Source of the DNA: Siderastrea siderea
Taxonomy: Eukaryota; Cnidaria; Anthozoa; Scleractinia; Rhizangiidae
DNA: 64,000 nt
Assembly: GCA_964030785.1 (NCBI GenBank)
Contig: OZ034975.1
Coordinates: 38,658,069-38,722,068, forward strand
Reading direction: 5' to 3'
Below, one piece after another: positions 21,801-36,400 of the stretch. Numbering within the stretch: the first letter of the stretch is position 1; each line of letters begins with the position of its first letter. The notes under the pieces are model-generated. The model searched no databases, was not told the DNA's origin, and was given only the letters and a program-made list of their open reading frames with translations. A program made the position numbers and the translations under genes.

Positions 21801-24800
21801 TCATCAACAAGAGGACAGACGCGTAAAAAACTGACGTCAATTTGTTTTTTACAATAACAAAAAGCCAAAACTGTTTTTTAAACAAAGGAAAGAAATGCAA
21901 GACTCAATGGAAGATGCGATTGCCGCAGAATCAGAATTTCATTGCTGTAATTCGGAGAATCACAGGCTCGTAAATAAAATGTTAGTTAGAATAGGCCAGA
22001 AATACAAGGAAAAATTCAAATTGCTCAACTAACCTTTTATCCAGTAAAAACCGTTCACAAAACAATCCACTAAAACACAGTTCAGCTTAATTTCATCGAC
22101 AGCACAAATTTCCGCACTCATCGCCGATTTTCATGTCTGAATCCTCAACAAACATCCTGATCTTTGGGCCCTAACGTTACAATGGTTTCTTCAGTTTTAA
22201 CCAATAAATTTTAGATGATTTCCTCATTGAAGACTACCAGATTTGTGGTACAATTCTTGCCTCACCAAGAATGTAGCGCTCAAAAGTTTGACAAAAGTTT
22301 CATCCGTCTGTACTCTTATTGACAATAAAAATCAGCCAATCAGCGCGCGAGAATTCGCTCAGTTATTGCAAAAAATGAAATTGCATACTTATTTTTATAT
22401 TATGGGCTTTTATATTATCTGAAATGGAAAGATCGGGTAAGAATTAGCAAAATTGCTAAACTTTAGGTCTCTGACATTTCATCGATAGTGAGATTTTATA
22501 ACGGCTTGAGAACCAATAAAAAGATAACAGATATTATTTTTTTCTGAAGCATTTTTCCGGTCCGGAATCCGAAATCCTTGAATTTGATTGGCTGTTGACA
22601 CGCGTTCCGCCGGTCCAGTTTTTTCCTATCCGGACCGGTTTTGTTATGGTAACCGCGCGAATTAACCGCGCGAAAACCATTGAATGAAAGTTGCAAAACA
22701 ACATACCTCGGTTGAACTCGAGAATTTTTTTATTTACGGCTCAAAGATGCGACTTTTTTGGCAAGTCACAATTCTTGTGTGTGTTGTAAATGGAATGTTC
22801 AACAAGGAGGGGAATAAAAGACCTTGAAATACCTTCAAAAGGCAAGTACTCGTTTTAATTTTGTGTAGCTTAGCATGCTGGGCGGTTGGTGAGTTTGTTG
22901 TTGAATTCACTTAACACAGCAGTTTTAGTTTTTAAATTGCGATCGCCACAATGCCTTTTGACTCCGATATTTACTTTAATGACTTCGTTTTTCAGTTTTT
23001 TCTCTTAAATTAACCGGAGGTTTGGTATATTTTCATTCAAGAAATTGTGCAGGCTTAAACTGGAATTTTGCTTTTTCATCTGTCGTAAATGAAGATAAGC
23101 TTAAAAGCCAGCTCACCGTTCGCTTTGGTTAAAACTGAGATCAAACCGGACGATTTCGCTAAATAATTAAATTGTTTATATCCAAAGAACCAGCACATAC
23201 GTTTACAGGTACGAAGCAAAACATAAAAAGAAAGTAATTAGGCTAAACAGAAATGTTTTCGAAGTATTATTCTCTTTCATTTTTTACGCAAGGGCAATTC
23301 AACCTGTCCTAACGATTGAGTCCTTTGTTTTTGTTTTTAGTAAGCTTAAGCTTAATTATAAGTATTTAATTGGGTTGTTTATCCCTATGCCGGGCAGGAT
23401 TTTCCATGTGCATGTCTGTTCTTGAAAAACAACCTTTTCCGTGTTGAGACGATAGTTTCTAGTCGAAAATATTACACATATGTTTTAACAAAGTTTGAAA
23501 TGTTTATGATTACATTCGCTCCACGGTTTCCTGCCATCTGACTCAGTCTTATGTTGGGAAAAAAATAAATATGTTATTTACCTGCCTAGGTCGGTCCGTA
23601 TAGGGAGATACTGTGCCCTTGGTCTTGAGTACGGCCCTCGGCCTGCGGCCTCGGGCCGTACTCAAGACCGCGGGCACAGTTTTTCCCTACACGGACCTCC
23701 CGGCCGGTAAATAACATATATATACTTTATTTAACGTGGATGCTACGCTTAGCTATATGGTTTAGCTTAAAACTGCACCAGCTACTTTACAGGTATGCCA
23801 CGATAAAAACAAATACCTAAGATGAGAGATAAAATATTGATCATACAAAAAGAGTCATTTTAAAAATCTATATATAAAACTATTTACAATTAAAAATAAA
23901 ACCATCACAGAATGAAAAATATTTACAAGATGAGAGAGCAATTCATGGATACTACGCTGTCTAAGGTATTTTATTTTTTTCTGAAGCATCTCAGCGGTCC
24001 GGAATCCTAAATCCTTGAAGGATTTAGGATCCTTGAAGTGAAATCATTTTACTCCCGCACAACAAAACGTTGTTAAGTAAAGGAAAAATCAGCAATGGAA
24101 TAAAAGGCCTGGTTATTCTCCGAAAAAGGCGAGTATTCGTGTGTTTTTGTTAAGAAAATATTGCTGGCTTGCTTTTTTGGAGTTGTAGTTTTCTTATTGA
24201 CACGCCATTTGACTCCGGGTTAACTGCAAGGTAGTCTTTTGACCTCCGTTTCTAGGTTAAAATTTCGTTATTTTCCTTGGAGATCTCTTTTCTAATCTCG
24301 TTCCATTTAGCTTCATTCAAGACAAGGTGATTATTAATGATTGTTAGCTAAAATAGTCAAACAAGAAACCTCGCAACGCTGTGTCTTGGATCGACAAGAA
24401 CTGCTGCATGTCAACAGGTTTTTTATACAGTTAAGTTTTCTCTAAGTATCGATTTGCGAAAATCTTGACCAAGAACAAACATAAATGTTTAAAATACTAT
24501 ATTAAGATACGCAGTGGAATTTGTGGCGTGTAAGCCTTAGTTTTCACTAAAAATCTTACTTGTTTTAAAGGTCTTTCGGTACTGAAAACCAAATTTAAAC
24601 GTATGATTTCATCTTGAACAAGACAAAGCTTATTTCTTTATTCTTGCTATGAGACGTCGGGGTTTGTTCTTAACGCTTATTGTTTTATGATATATTTTTA
24701 GTTCTGTTTTATCGTTAGTCTATCCTTTATCCCTACGGTTTGCTAGCGGCTCTTTGATCGAGGGAACTAGCGCACGTGGAAGGACTGTTTACAAACAGTT

Positions 24801-27800
24801 CTCAAACCAACTTGCCTCGTTCCACCTCCAAAATTGCAGAAAAAAAATAAACACGTTATTCACCGGCCTAGGTCGATCCGTATGGGGAAAAACTGTGCCC
24901 TTGGTCTTGAGTACGGCCCTCGGCCTGCGGCCTTGGGCCGCACTCAAGACCTCGGGCACAGTTTTTCCTTATACGGACCTCCCGGCCGGTGAATAACATA
25001 TATGTATATGAAAACTCATTTAGGATTTCTATGATAAAAGTTGCTGTACAAGTGTAAGTGAGTAATTAACAGTTCTGACAAGGTCCTGCATGTTGAAAGC
25101 AGGATTAAACTAACCCAGGATTAATGTGTGAAGATTTGTAATACATTGTAGCTTAATAATGTGAGACAGTAGAAACTGAACAGTGTAAATTTGGTATCAA
25201 ATCTTAAGTCTGCTAAACATTATCTTTTGCAGACTATCGTCCCATAAATACACATCTTATTGCACCCGATTTGACTGACAACACTGTTTCTGTGAATACA
25301 AACTTCAACCTCACCTGCAGTTCACAGGCCAACCCACCTGCCAAGTATCGATTCTACAAGGGGCAGGAGAGTTCGTTTAACACCGCTATTGGTAGTAATT
25401 TGGCAGTTTACACAACCTCAGTCAATAAAAGGAATAAATCAGTCATCTACAGGTGCATTCCATTCAATGATTATGGTGATGGACCAACACAAACAATCAC
25501 TGTTACAGCGCACTGTAAGTATACATTTTTGTATTTCGTTTCATGTACCACTTTTCATCTGTAAATCTTGTTTTTTTCTTCTATTATTTTTATATCAACG
25601 TTTGAATTGGTTAATTTAATTTCCTCGTTACTGTCGCACGAAAGAGTCTCTGAATTTAATCGCGACGTTTTGACCGCTTATTAGGGCTGGTCTTCATTAG
25701 ACAGTAGAATCTAGTGGATTGTATTAGTATATATGGCACAGTAATTATTAGTGATTGGTGTATTTCGATCCCCACTGAGGTTAATGGCTGTTACTTCTTC
25801 AAGTTAACAGAATGTCCAGCGAATTGATTTTGAGTGGTCTTAACTGCCTTAACATCTTCAACGATTTTTCAATCTAGTGCTCCCGTGCTCAGGACCTTTA
25901 CGTAATCACTATGCATGATGACGCGCGATGTCGTTACTTCGCAACAGAGGGCAGTCCTTCGAAATATAAAACGCGGAAATTGTGTTATTTCTATGTCCAA
26001 GAGAAAGGCATCAAATTACCTTCTTCATTCCACTGATGAACCTTAGCTTGCGTCATCGGCAGCTTCGTAAATTCTTTCAATATACTTCAAGTGCAAGTGG
26101 TTTCCACGGCCTCCAGCAAAACTGACGGTCATACACGTACCAACATCGTCGACCTAAACAGCTGTTATGAATTCTCGGTGCCTTACCTGCTTGTTCTTTA
26201 TCCGAGCAACCCGTAGAAACTGGCTTATGGACACCTTCCAGTTGATGTTGTGATAAGAAAGAGAAAGGAAAGAGTTACAAGGAAGCAAGGAACAACTAGA
26301 GTTTAAAATACTAATTAAAAGTGAAAATCAAAGAATGAAAGATCTGTAAAGAATTTTAAATTAATAGCTTTTCTACGATTTGTCCGTATGCGCACTGGTC
26401 GTCTAAATACGCGGTCTGCGTTATCCGTCTTTTCAAGAAATTGCTTTGGTTGCATCTGTGCCAGGTGACCTTGGAGATTCAACAAAGCAAACTGAGTCGC
26501 TCTGTTTGCGCTTAATTACTCTCCTTAATTGTGGAATCGAATTTTCCGTCACATTTGGCTTTTGGCGTCCAGTTTCACAAAGGTATGTTTTTTAATGGTT
26601 TGTTTATTAACTCTGCAATGGTTTGAGTGAGATTGTAATTGCTTCCCATCCTTGGCTAATACATTATTTAAAGGAAATACCTGCTTAATCATAAAACATC
26701 TGAATATGGTAGAGCTAATGATCTAATTTTCAGATTACGTGCATTTCAATCTGTTATGTTCAAAGCCTTGACAATAGTAAATGGTAACCTTAACGTACAT
26801 TTATAACGTACTTTTTTAATTGAATTTTGTGCAGTTTCACGATTCAACCCTGCCTTTGCTATATCACGATACTTGAGATTTAACTGTTTACGTTATGCCA
26901 GCGCAACCTAATTATTTACGGCTGCAAATCCATGCAGGTTACCGACCAGGCACAGGAACACCTTGTACTTTCTACATAGCGTTCGCGGAATCAAAATTGT
27001 TCAGATAACATTGTAACATAACTATTGTTACTTAAACTTTTTAACTTTATGTGTTGTACTGTGATCAACTTTCATTCTGTATTTATATTATACACCTGGA
27101 TGGTAAACATGTCCAAACACCATTTTTCTTTTCTGCAGATAATCCTGCAAATGTCATGTTGGTAACTAACACAACTGAGAATAAAGACTGTTCTGATTTA
27201 ATGGTGGTGAATTTCACTTGTGAGGCATCTGATGCCAATCCAGAAGTAACAAACTACCAGCTTCTTGAAAGCGGAGGCGATAGTAGTGTAAGCAATAGTG
27301 GAACATGGATTAAAGAAATATTAAAAGGAGGAAAACATGTGTATAGTTGCTTGGCAGAACACCCCTAGGAAATGTAACAAGTGCAAACAATGTTACCCTC
27401 GCTTTTAATGGTGAGTTTTGATAAACGGTGATAGAACAGCGTGCATCTTTTGTTTGAACAGCTAGGTAGCTCTAACTGTCTGAAAGTCAATAATAATCTT
27501 AAGGCCGTGACTTATAATCTCTTAAAATTAAATGTGTGCGGCATAGTATAAAAAGTGATTCTAGTTTCCTAGTCATTTCTTTTCGATTTGTTTGACCTGC
27601 AATGAGATAATAGCCCCTGGAGAGTTCTGATGACTCGCGTACTTGCAGGGGCGAGCTTGACTTCCAACTTTTATGTGAACTTCAGCCATCCATTTACAAT
27701 CTGTAAAATACACAAGTCACAATTTTCCTGCCCTTTCGACCACTGTGTGCATAAAGTGGCATCCCTTTCCGCTTTTTGGGGTGGTGAAAGCAAGTTAAGT

Positions 27801-30385
27801 AAACTGTACTACGTTTTTCATTCATCTATACTGTAAGTGGAATTCATGACCTTCAGCATACCGGCCGAATACCCTGAAGAGCGTTTTGATAATTTGTTAC
27901 GAGTGTCTTTATCGAAAGAATTAAGAGAAAAATAACAAGAAAGTTTTCTTCTGACATTTTTATGTCTCAATTGTTTCCTATTGCACATTAGCATTTCCTA
28001 ACAGCCATTACCTATAGAGTTGCCTCACCCCAGCAGCTTAGATGTACTTATGCCTATCATTACAAATGAAGTGAAATTTTTCTTGGCTTTTTTTCAGTCC
28101 CAGTACAAATATATGTGAACTTGGTAAGAGGTAACAAGACTCTCGAGAAAGGTGGCGATCTGTCTTTGTACTGTAATGCAACTGGGTTTCCTAATCCATC
28201 TGTTACCTGGACAAAAGATGGTGCTGATGCGCCTATTAAGAGGAACTCATGGTTAAATTTCACTAACATCAACAGAGATAAAGCTGGAGATTATGTTTGC
28301 AACGGAAACAACACTTGCGGAAAGAAGTCTTCTGCAGTGATAAGCATTGATGTGCAGTGTAAGAACTATTTGCTTTTAACACTTTCTCTAAATTATAGTA
28401 TCACCGAAATGCACAATGTGCGGTTTGTTAAGGCCAATGTAGACGATGCGACTTTGTAGTTCGAGCTACTCGCTACAATTTAATCGGAAACAACTTACGT
28501 CATTTATCATTATCTCTGGCTATGATTGTCGTACGATTTTAAAACACATAAAAGCTATCGGCGATTGTAGTCTGTTTTCAACCTTACTGCATTACATTCC
28601 ATCAATTGCTTTGGAAGATGAAAATCTTTATTTCACGAAAATTCTTTTTTGAGGAAGAGAAAATAAAGATAAGATGTTTTTAGTTGTTCAGTTTTATTGT
28701 CGTACAAGTAGTCTGCGTCGACTATTAGTTCGTTAACTTAGGTGGATACAAAACTGAAAGCAAAAATGCTGCACTTGAAGCGACATCATTAAAATGACAC
28801 TAAACACAACAAAACAAAAACAGCTAAACACAATTTGATGATAGTGTCCCCAATTAGCTATCCATAGCTAAATACCCTGACACTTCAATAAAGTTTATGT
28901 TATGTTATGTTATGTTATATACCATTCATAATTTTGTTCATATTTTTTGTTGTTTGTTCCAGATAAGCTTGAAAATGTTACACTAGCTGTAAGCATTTCA
29001 AGTAACAAAGTCTGCACAGGAATCGTGGTGAGGTTCACCTGCACAGCTGATGCCAACCCAGCAGTAGGTTCTTACATGTTATATGAAAATGGTGGTATGA
29101 TTGCGAATATGGATGGATCAGGGTTAACTACCCGGGCATTGAACATGGGTGGCCTTTTCAACTACCGATGTGAGGCTAGAAATTCAGCAGGAGGTGACTT
29201 AAGCAGTACTATTACTTCGAATGTTGAAGGTAAGCTTACGTAAGTTAGGTGTCTGAGCTTTGTTGCTTTACAGTTTTTCCATAGCATGCAGTCATGCTCA
29301 TTACGTGCAAGCTGGTGCTCACATTTTCTGAAGAATTACACAATTTTCTAATTACATTTCTACTCCACCTAGAGGGGAAGCCTAAGTCCACCAAAGGCAG
29401 GGCCACAAAGGTGTTTTTGAGTTCTTCACTGTTCACATATTCGTTTCGCGGAAACGAACCTGTGACGAGTCAATTATAATCAGCGCAGGAGACAAACAAA
29501 CATGCTAACAAAGTTTATACTATAAGTGAGGGGGCTGCCACCAGGACTCAAGCTATTTAAGTTGAACTTGGTTTGTGAACACAAGTGCCAATTGTCACTA
29601 GTGCTAGCTAATCAGTTTGTGCAAAAAGCCAACTGCAGGTTGCCAGCATTTATACCAAATTGATGTATTAAATCTTCCCGGAATCCGTGCTGTCTTGCTA
29701 GAGCCAAGAAGAAGTGGTAGTATTCGCAGGTTGATTCCGTAACCACTACGCTCCACCAAGAACTACATTTGCGTTGATTAAGATAAGATGAAACCACTTT
29801 CGTCTAAATAACATACTTTGCTACCGGTACTGGTATCCAGGTATTATAAGCTGTCTTTGTTATTTATTTCTAAGTTCCTGCTGTTTCAAGTGTGAATGAC
29901 ACGATTGTTGTCAAGGAGGGCGAGGATGTGACACTTTCCTGTAACGTATCTGGTGTTCCGTCTCCCAATATCTCCTGGATTAACGACCGAAATGAGCAGA
30001 TAAAAGCCGGTGCCATATGGGCGTTACCAAGCATTAGTAGGAATTACACAGGAGAATACAAGTGCATAGCAAGTAACGCATGCGGCAATGACAACAAAAC
30101 AGCAGTTCAGTGTGAGTCACTGTTTATCCGTGTACACTCTTTTTTGCTGTATAAGACTTCGAGGCTAAGATAAGCCAAAATCACTGTTAAGAACAGGCTA
30201 AGAACGTACTGACGCTGAGATTTAGTTAGAACGTCTTTATTAACTTCACGTTTTCCAAGAGCTCTAAAGGCACATTAAAATAAGTCAAATAACAACAAAG
30301 TTCAAGATAACAGTCTGAGTAAATGCGAGGCCCATGTGAGCCCACCTTTTCAGAGTTCACCTTAGTAGTCAGTTTCTTCTCATCG

Positions 30386-30422
<37 letters not shown>

Positions 30423-33400
30423 TTATTTAAACACGATAAATGATTTAAAGCATAATGCTTGTGGGGTCGTATAATTAATTAGCTATAGTACTTAACTACA
30501 ATACTTCTACTAAGAATATTGTTCGATAAGAAATTGAGAACAATGAATAAATGGCTAATAGCACTTAAAATCATTGTATTGTCTGGGAAGCGACTGAACT
30601 GACTGTGCACTAAAATCAAGTTCCTTAACGTATTTTTCCTTCTTTACATTATGGTAAAAAGCCGTAAATTGAGAGCCCGTAAAATATGTAGAAACAGCAT
30701 TCCATAAAATGGCTTCTCTATGGCTAATTGAGTTTTTTAAAATACACATTAAAGGCACATTTATTGAGTTCTGGATCACTTTTTCCATATAAGTAGGTTC
30801 CTGGTCACATCTTTCTCATTTCGGAAATGAGAAAGATGTGACCAGAAACCTATTTGTCAAGTTTCACTTGACGATATCTTATAGCACCTCAATAGTCAAC
30901 AGCCAACCTACTGATTCACAATGGAAAGTGCGAATGCCAAGACAATCAATACATCACAACAGCCGACCGCTGAGGGAGCAGATTCTAGTCAATACAACGG
31001 AAATCACAAACCTTCAGTTTCTAAAAACCACAGTGACAATCGAAATGCACCAATCGCCAACAACGGGAGAGTTACAAATGGATTCATACACAACATTCGA
31101 CCCTGTTCGCCAAACGGAGGCCAGCACTGAAGCGGCCCGTACGTTGCGATCGACTAGTAACTTTATCGTGCGACAAACAATAAAAATCATGTCAGTCGTC
31201 AAAAGAATTGCTAATTTTGTTTCTCATAGCATAAAAGGCTCATTTCATTTTTTTATTTCGAGATAAAAAATACAACATGAGTTGCAACGAGCTTGAGAAT
31301 GAATACATTACGATCGAAGTAAAAAGCAATAATAGTATTTCATACAACCAGAAAAAAGAGACTCAGTGTAGCGTAAAATGACTTGGTGAAAGGAGAAGTC
31401 GCAAGGTTTGCATTTTTAAGAGTAAGATTCAGTTTACATTAAGTGTCACATTATTTTGCCACAACTATTGTATTGATGTACAAGTATTCTATGCGAAATC
31501 CTCCTTTCACAAGTTACCAAGACTGTTTTACTTTTCACTATTTGCTCCGTTTTTTTTTTATTAGATCCTTCTTCAGCTTCAGAAAAAATGTCATACTATT
31601 CGCGCTGCCGAAGAAAGCCTTGTTTCGCTTTCTTGTCCCACTGATGGAAATCCTGACCCTGTTTTTACGTGGTACAAGGGAAGCGGGTTATATGGTACCG
31701 TGTTGTCCAGTGAAAAAGAGTTGAAATTTTCAAAAGCAGTGTCTAATAACAGTGGATGGTATACATGCTCTGCAAATAACTATCTGGGGACAGTTAGTGT
31801 CAGTATTTATCTTTTGTTTGGTAAGTTATTTTCTCAGAGTTCTCAGGCAGTACCTGACGTATTTTCAAAAGCGACTAGTTCAAGGGACCAACTCCCGGGG
31901 ACGAAAGGCGCTTTGCAACGAGCCAAAGGTTTCGGTTCAACTGGTTAAAATGCAAATAGCACGCAGGGATCCACTGGAAATATTCTGGAAGTATTCCCCT
32001 TTTTCTGTTGTTAGCTGATTCGAATGGAAATTGCCGTTCCATTTGCACAACATTTCCATTTGTTCGGCTCGCAAAATTCTATTGTCCTACGAATTCAAAA
32101 AGGTTTGAATTTGTTGGACAGGTCGCAGGGACCTGTCCTTTTCAATTTTGCTCGCCCCCTCATGTGTACTGAAGTACGAGCGACTAGTCCCTGTGAGTAC
32201 ATTAAAAAATCATAAGCCAAATGAGGGCCGGGTAACTCTACAGAGGACCTGGCATTGCGACTTGTCCCGCCGTGTGCGCCGCGTGTGCGTTGCGCAGTTT
32301 CTTCATACTCCTTTTATTTCTATCATTTCCATCATACGAGTTCTTTCTAAATGCATGGGAGTAACGGGTTTTGGTTGAATCGCAGAGGGGAACGTAACCA
32401 CTTGCCCTTTAAAATAATTGATTGACTTTCTCAAAGAATTATCCAGAAAGAGATCCCTGTTAACAATTTTCTCCCTTTTTGTAGAAACCATTAACACTTT
32501 CAAGGTATCAATAACCGTCAAAAACAAAAACTGCAACGACTTTCCAGAAAACGAGTTCCTTACCGAGGTATGCCATATTATTTAGCTGCCACTCCTCAAC
32601 TGATTGTTGAAAAAACATTAATAGGTTTTAAATTCCGAGAATAAGGAATTCTTAAACAATTTCTTCCAGGGTGTGAAAATTTTCAGAAAATACCATCAGA
32701 AGATGTTGAGGGACTCCTGACTGTATTTGTCTACTTATAGCAATGACATTTGACTGCGTGTTGGCAGCCAGTTAGGCGCTGTCTGTGCTTGCTGTCCCCA
32801 TTCTCATCGCCATGTCGTAAAGCCTTCTTTGTTCAACGTCAGCTGTTCTTTGATTCCCAAAAAACAGGACAAAAATAACGGGCGTATATATTTGGACTTC
32901 TGAATCAGACTTTCTAAGTGGTATTTAATGAGTGAGACAACTGGACATGGCGAAATTGACTGATCGTCTAAGTCCGGGCCAGGCATCTCATGGTTTTGCT
33001 TTTCGTTTTTTTGACGATGGGGTTAGCCTTGACGATTTCCGTATGTGTCGTTAATTCCAGTTAGTTATTCATTCTATGCAAAAAGTATAACTATCGCTTT
33101 CGATAAGAAATTAATTTTAATTTTATTTTTAGATTGCTAGACTACTTCAACCACTAGGCATCCAAGGCGCAGAAATCGAAGGAAAGTGGTATGTTCTTCT
33201 CTCACTTTGGAAGTGGTAACAGCTGCATTTTAGGAGGCGCATAAAGGATTTTGTTGTCAGCCCTTCTCTTGCATAGCACAGTCGTTATGTTGTAAAATGA
33301 AATTAAATATCTAAGCTATTTCTTGTAAAGATGAATTATAACATTTGAAAACCGTGCATTCTTTTCACCTGAGTAATGAGTAGTGACCTGAATAATGGTG

Positions 33401-36400
33401 TTTTGGAAGAAAGGTATTTCAGAAAATCAATTGAAAATAAATCGATAACAACCAAGCAACACAATATACTTATATTTGAGCTTTCTTTGAAAATGCAGTT
33501 TTAGTGATAATTTTGTGATCAGTGAACCAAATCAATAAGAACAGACAGAAATAAATGTATGATGTGCATAATGTAACTTTGAAATATTCAACATTCATTT
33601 TTTTTTCAAGTCAGAAGTAAAAGTTTGGATTTATCAACTGAGTTGAATAGGTAAATTGGCCACCTGGGTTCGTTCTGACGAGAGGCTAACGCTCAAATCA
33701 TCAGCATTCATTTCCGCACGGTGGCCAGTTTACTTTAACGACTCAACTGATAGGTCCAAATTAATATTTTCATATTTGAGGATGCAGAAATGTAGATTCA
33801 GTGATTATTCTGGGATCAAAGACCTAAATTAACATAAACAGACAGAAATAAATAGATGAAATGTATAATAGAACCTTGAAACATTCAATAACTGGTTGCA
33901 AATACCAAGTAAGGAAACCTTTGTGATATTAGTTTAGACTGTGCACTTATCTAGACTTCTCTAACCAAACTGAAATGTGCAATTCGTGAGACTTCTCGTT
34001 GGTGTTTTAAGGTGTGGCAGTGTTATCGTTGATCTTGTGCTGCGATTTAATCAAAGAGTGAGTGAAAAAGATGTAGTATCTGTTCTGAAGACTGCTGGTC
34101 AACAAGACAACTTTGGCGGTTTTGTCGTTGATCCTGAGTCCATAAAGCAAACTTCTCCATCGCCCACCGCATCTCCATCGCTTATATTACTTCTTCGTCA
34201 ACCACCACCACAGGAGACACACAAGGTACATTTGAGGTCATGTTTTTTTTTAATTTCGATAAAACTTGCCTGTATTGCCCATAAAACTAATTGTGCTTAA
34301 TAACAGTGTAACTCTGTTTTCCTTTTGTGAACAGCTATCACAGGAAAACTAAAGACTGTGAAAAAAGTGCGTGACACCGGCATACTCCAAAAATAAAAAT
34401 AAATTAGAGTTCTCCGAACTGGAGAAAGAGGAAAAATCTGTTACCGGTATGCAAGACTCCATTGAGCTATGTTATATCAAATGGCCATTCTCATTTTTCT
34501 TTACAGAATGCACATGCTCCTGTTATTTTGAGATATTCGGATCGATCATTGGAGTTCTTGTGGCTATCATCATTCTTCTCATTATATACATCATTTGGCT
34601 GCACAAGAAAGGGGAGTTGATTAATATATTTTGAAGGCTTTTCATATCTTTATTCTTACTTTACTGATCGACAAACTTTATCTCCTTTAATAGGAACTAC
34701 AGGGAAGAAAAGGTACGATTTTTCCATCATGGGACGATATCAGTAATTTTTGCAGTTCCTCAGCTCATCTCATTTAAAATTTTTGCATATATGTGCTTTT
34801 CTGCTCAACACAAGACGTGTTGTTGCAATTCAGTTACTGCGATGCTTCAACTCATTACTCCAACAGTATTGAATTTAAAGTTTCCCTTTAACTGGTTTAT
34901 TGCAGAAAGAATTCTTAGCAGTAGTTATTAAATCATCGGTGAACGTTTTATTAAATGATAGGAAAAGTTCGTAGTTCAAAGGCCACAAACAAGCAACACT
35001 GTTGTTCAAAAGCAATAACACGTCGTAGTCTCAATTTCAATGCAAATGGAGAAGTAGCAGCCACCTGTTAAGTGTACGTTTATTTTGTCCTCAGCCCTTA
35101 CGAAGTTCCTCCTGACGATATCGGAGCCTATGACGTAAGTCCATTTCCTTTTGTTCAATTTGTTATCTTTCTGCATGTCGGCGCTGGCTGGTCTCTGAAA
35201 AATGGCTTGGTTTGTTATAACTGAAAGATGAAGAAAGATAAGATAAGATAAGGTAAGATAAGATAAGATAAGATAAGAAAAGATAAGACAAGATAATATA
35301 AGATAAGATTTACGAAAGAAATAGAGCCATCATAATCGAATATAGGTGTTCATCTGGTTAAACTAGTTTGCATCCCTGTGTATAAAGGTTTACTTTTGCT
35401 TGCTGATCCACATGTGAAGCCAGTGCTATCTACGCTTCTGGTGACCTGATAACCGGAAGTCCTTTCAAAAAGGGGCCGCCGTAATAGTTAAAAGCTCTAG
35501 GGGAGTTTGCTTCGTATTGCAACAAAAATCACACCGATACAACGTCAAGGGAAACATTTTGCAAAGTATTATCACTGGTTTGATTTTGCGACAGCAGAGA
35601 ATTGTCTTATGACAATTTATTTTTGAAATGGAAGAAGTTGTACGTGCTTATCCTTAAAACAGTGACCGGTCACCTAAGCCATTAGTTAATATTAGAGTGG
35701 CAGGTTTGCATCGGGAGCGCACTTCGTTCTTGGCATGCATATCTCGTTTTCAGAATGAAATAACAATGGAAAACGTTACACCAGCTGGTATTCCTCCAAG
35801 AAATTATACCCAACAACCAACTCTGGCTAGCGGCGCCACATACATGCACCTACAAGAAGCAACTCGATGTGGAAACGATCGCACCGATCAATCAAGGCCA
35901 AACAACCCACAGCCACAATGTCCATCTCAAGGAGCTGAGTACGCGCCACTTAATCCAAGGACACGTTCTTGGGAGATAGCAAGAGATCACGTGACTATAG
36001 AAAAGATCATTGGTAAAGGTGCATTTGGTCAGGTTGCCAAGGGAACAGCAATGGACCTTCCGGGAAAGCCTGGAAAGACCACAGTTGCTATTAAAATGCT
36101 CAAAAGTAAGCCTTTTTACAAACTGTTTTCTTGGGATACAATGGAAACTCCAAAAGTTGAACGTATTGTTATCTTTATTGTATGGAAGTTGGTTTCATTC
36201 ATAATTTACAATAAATCTCCTCCGTTTATTAGCAAGCGTAGTATTTAGCGAGTATAATTGCACGTCTTTCCGTTCCAGAGTGAGTTTAAAGAAATGAGTT
36301 TCCATTCCAAAACTCACTTTTAAGTTCTTTGCTTATGTACTAAAACATATTTCTTTTTGAATGCTTTGAAAACGCACTTCTAAATTTTGGTTCGGATCAC

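Larger units (their letters stand above)
20700..25232. other. Long intron 2 of the kinase gene
   Basis: No exon was recognised in this 4.5-kb stretch. It holds a MITE at 21655-21850, two copies of a palindromic MITE (23563-23733 and 24841-25008), a pair of related words CGGTCCGGAATCC near 22558 and 23994, and CpG-bearing patches around 21410-21600 and 22560-22680 that look like further short-element relics (for example a TCACCTCCACTTCGGTGAAT palindrome at 21592). Confidence 0.5.

Noticed and set aside
30838..31266. 142-residue plus-strand frame upstream of Ig exon 8
   Set aside because: It starts inside a hairpin, has low-information composition and no splice sites; it would not fit the receptor's phase.
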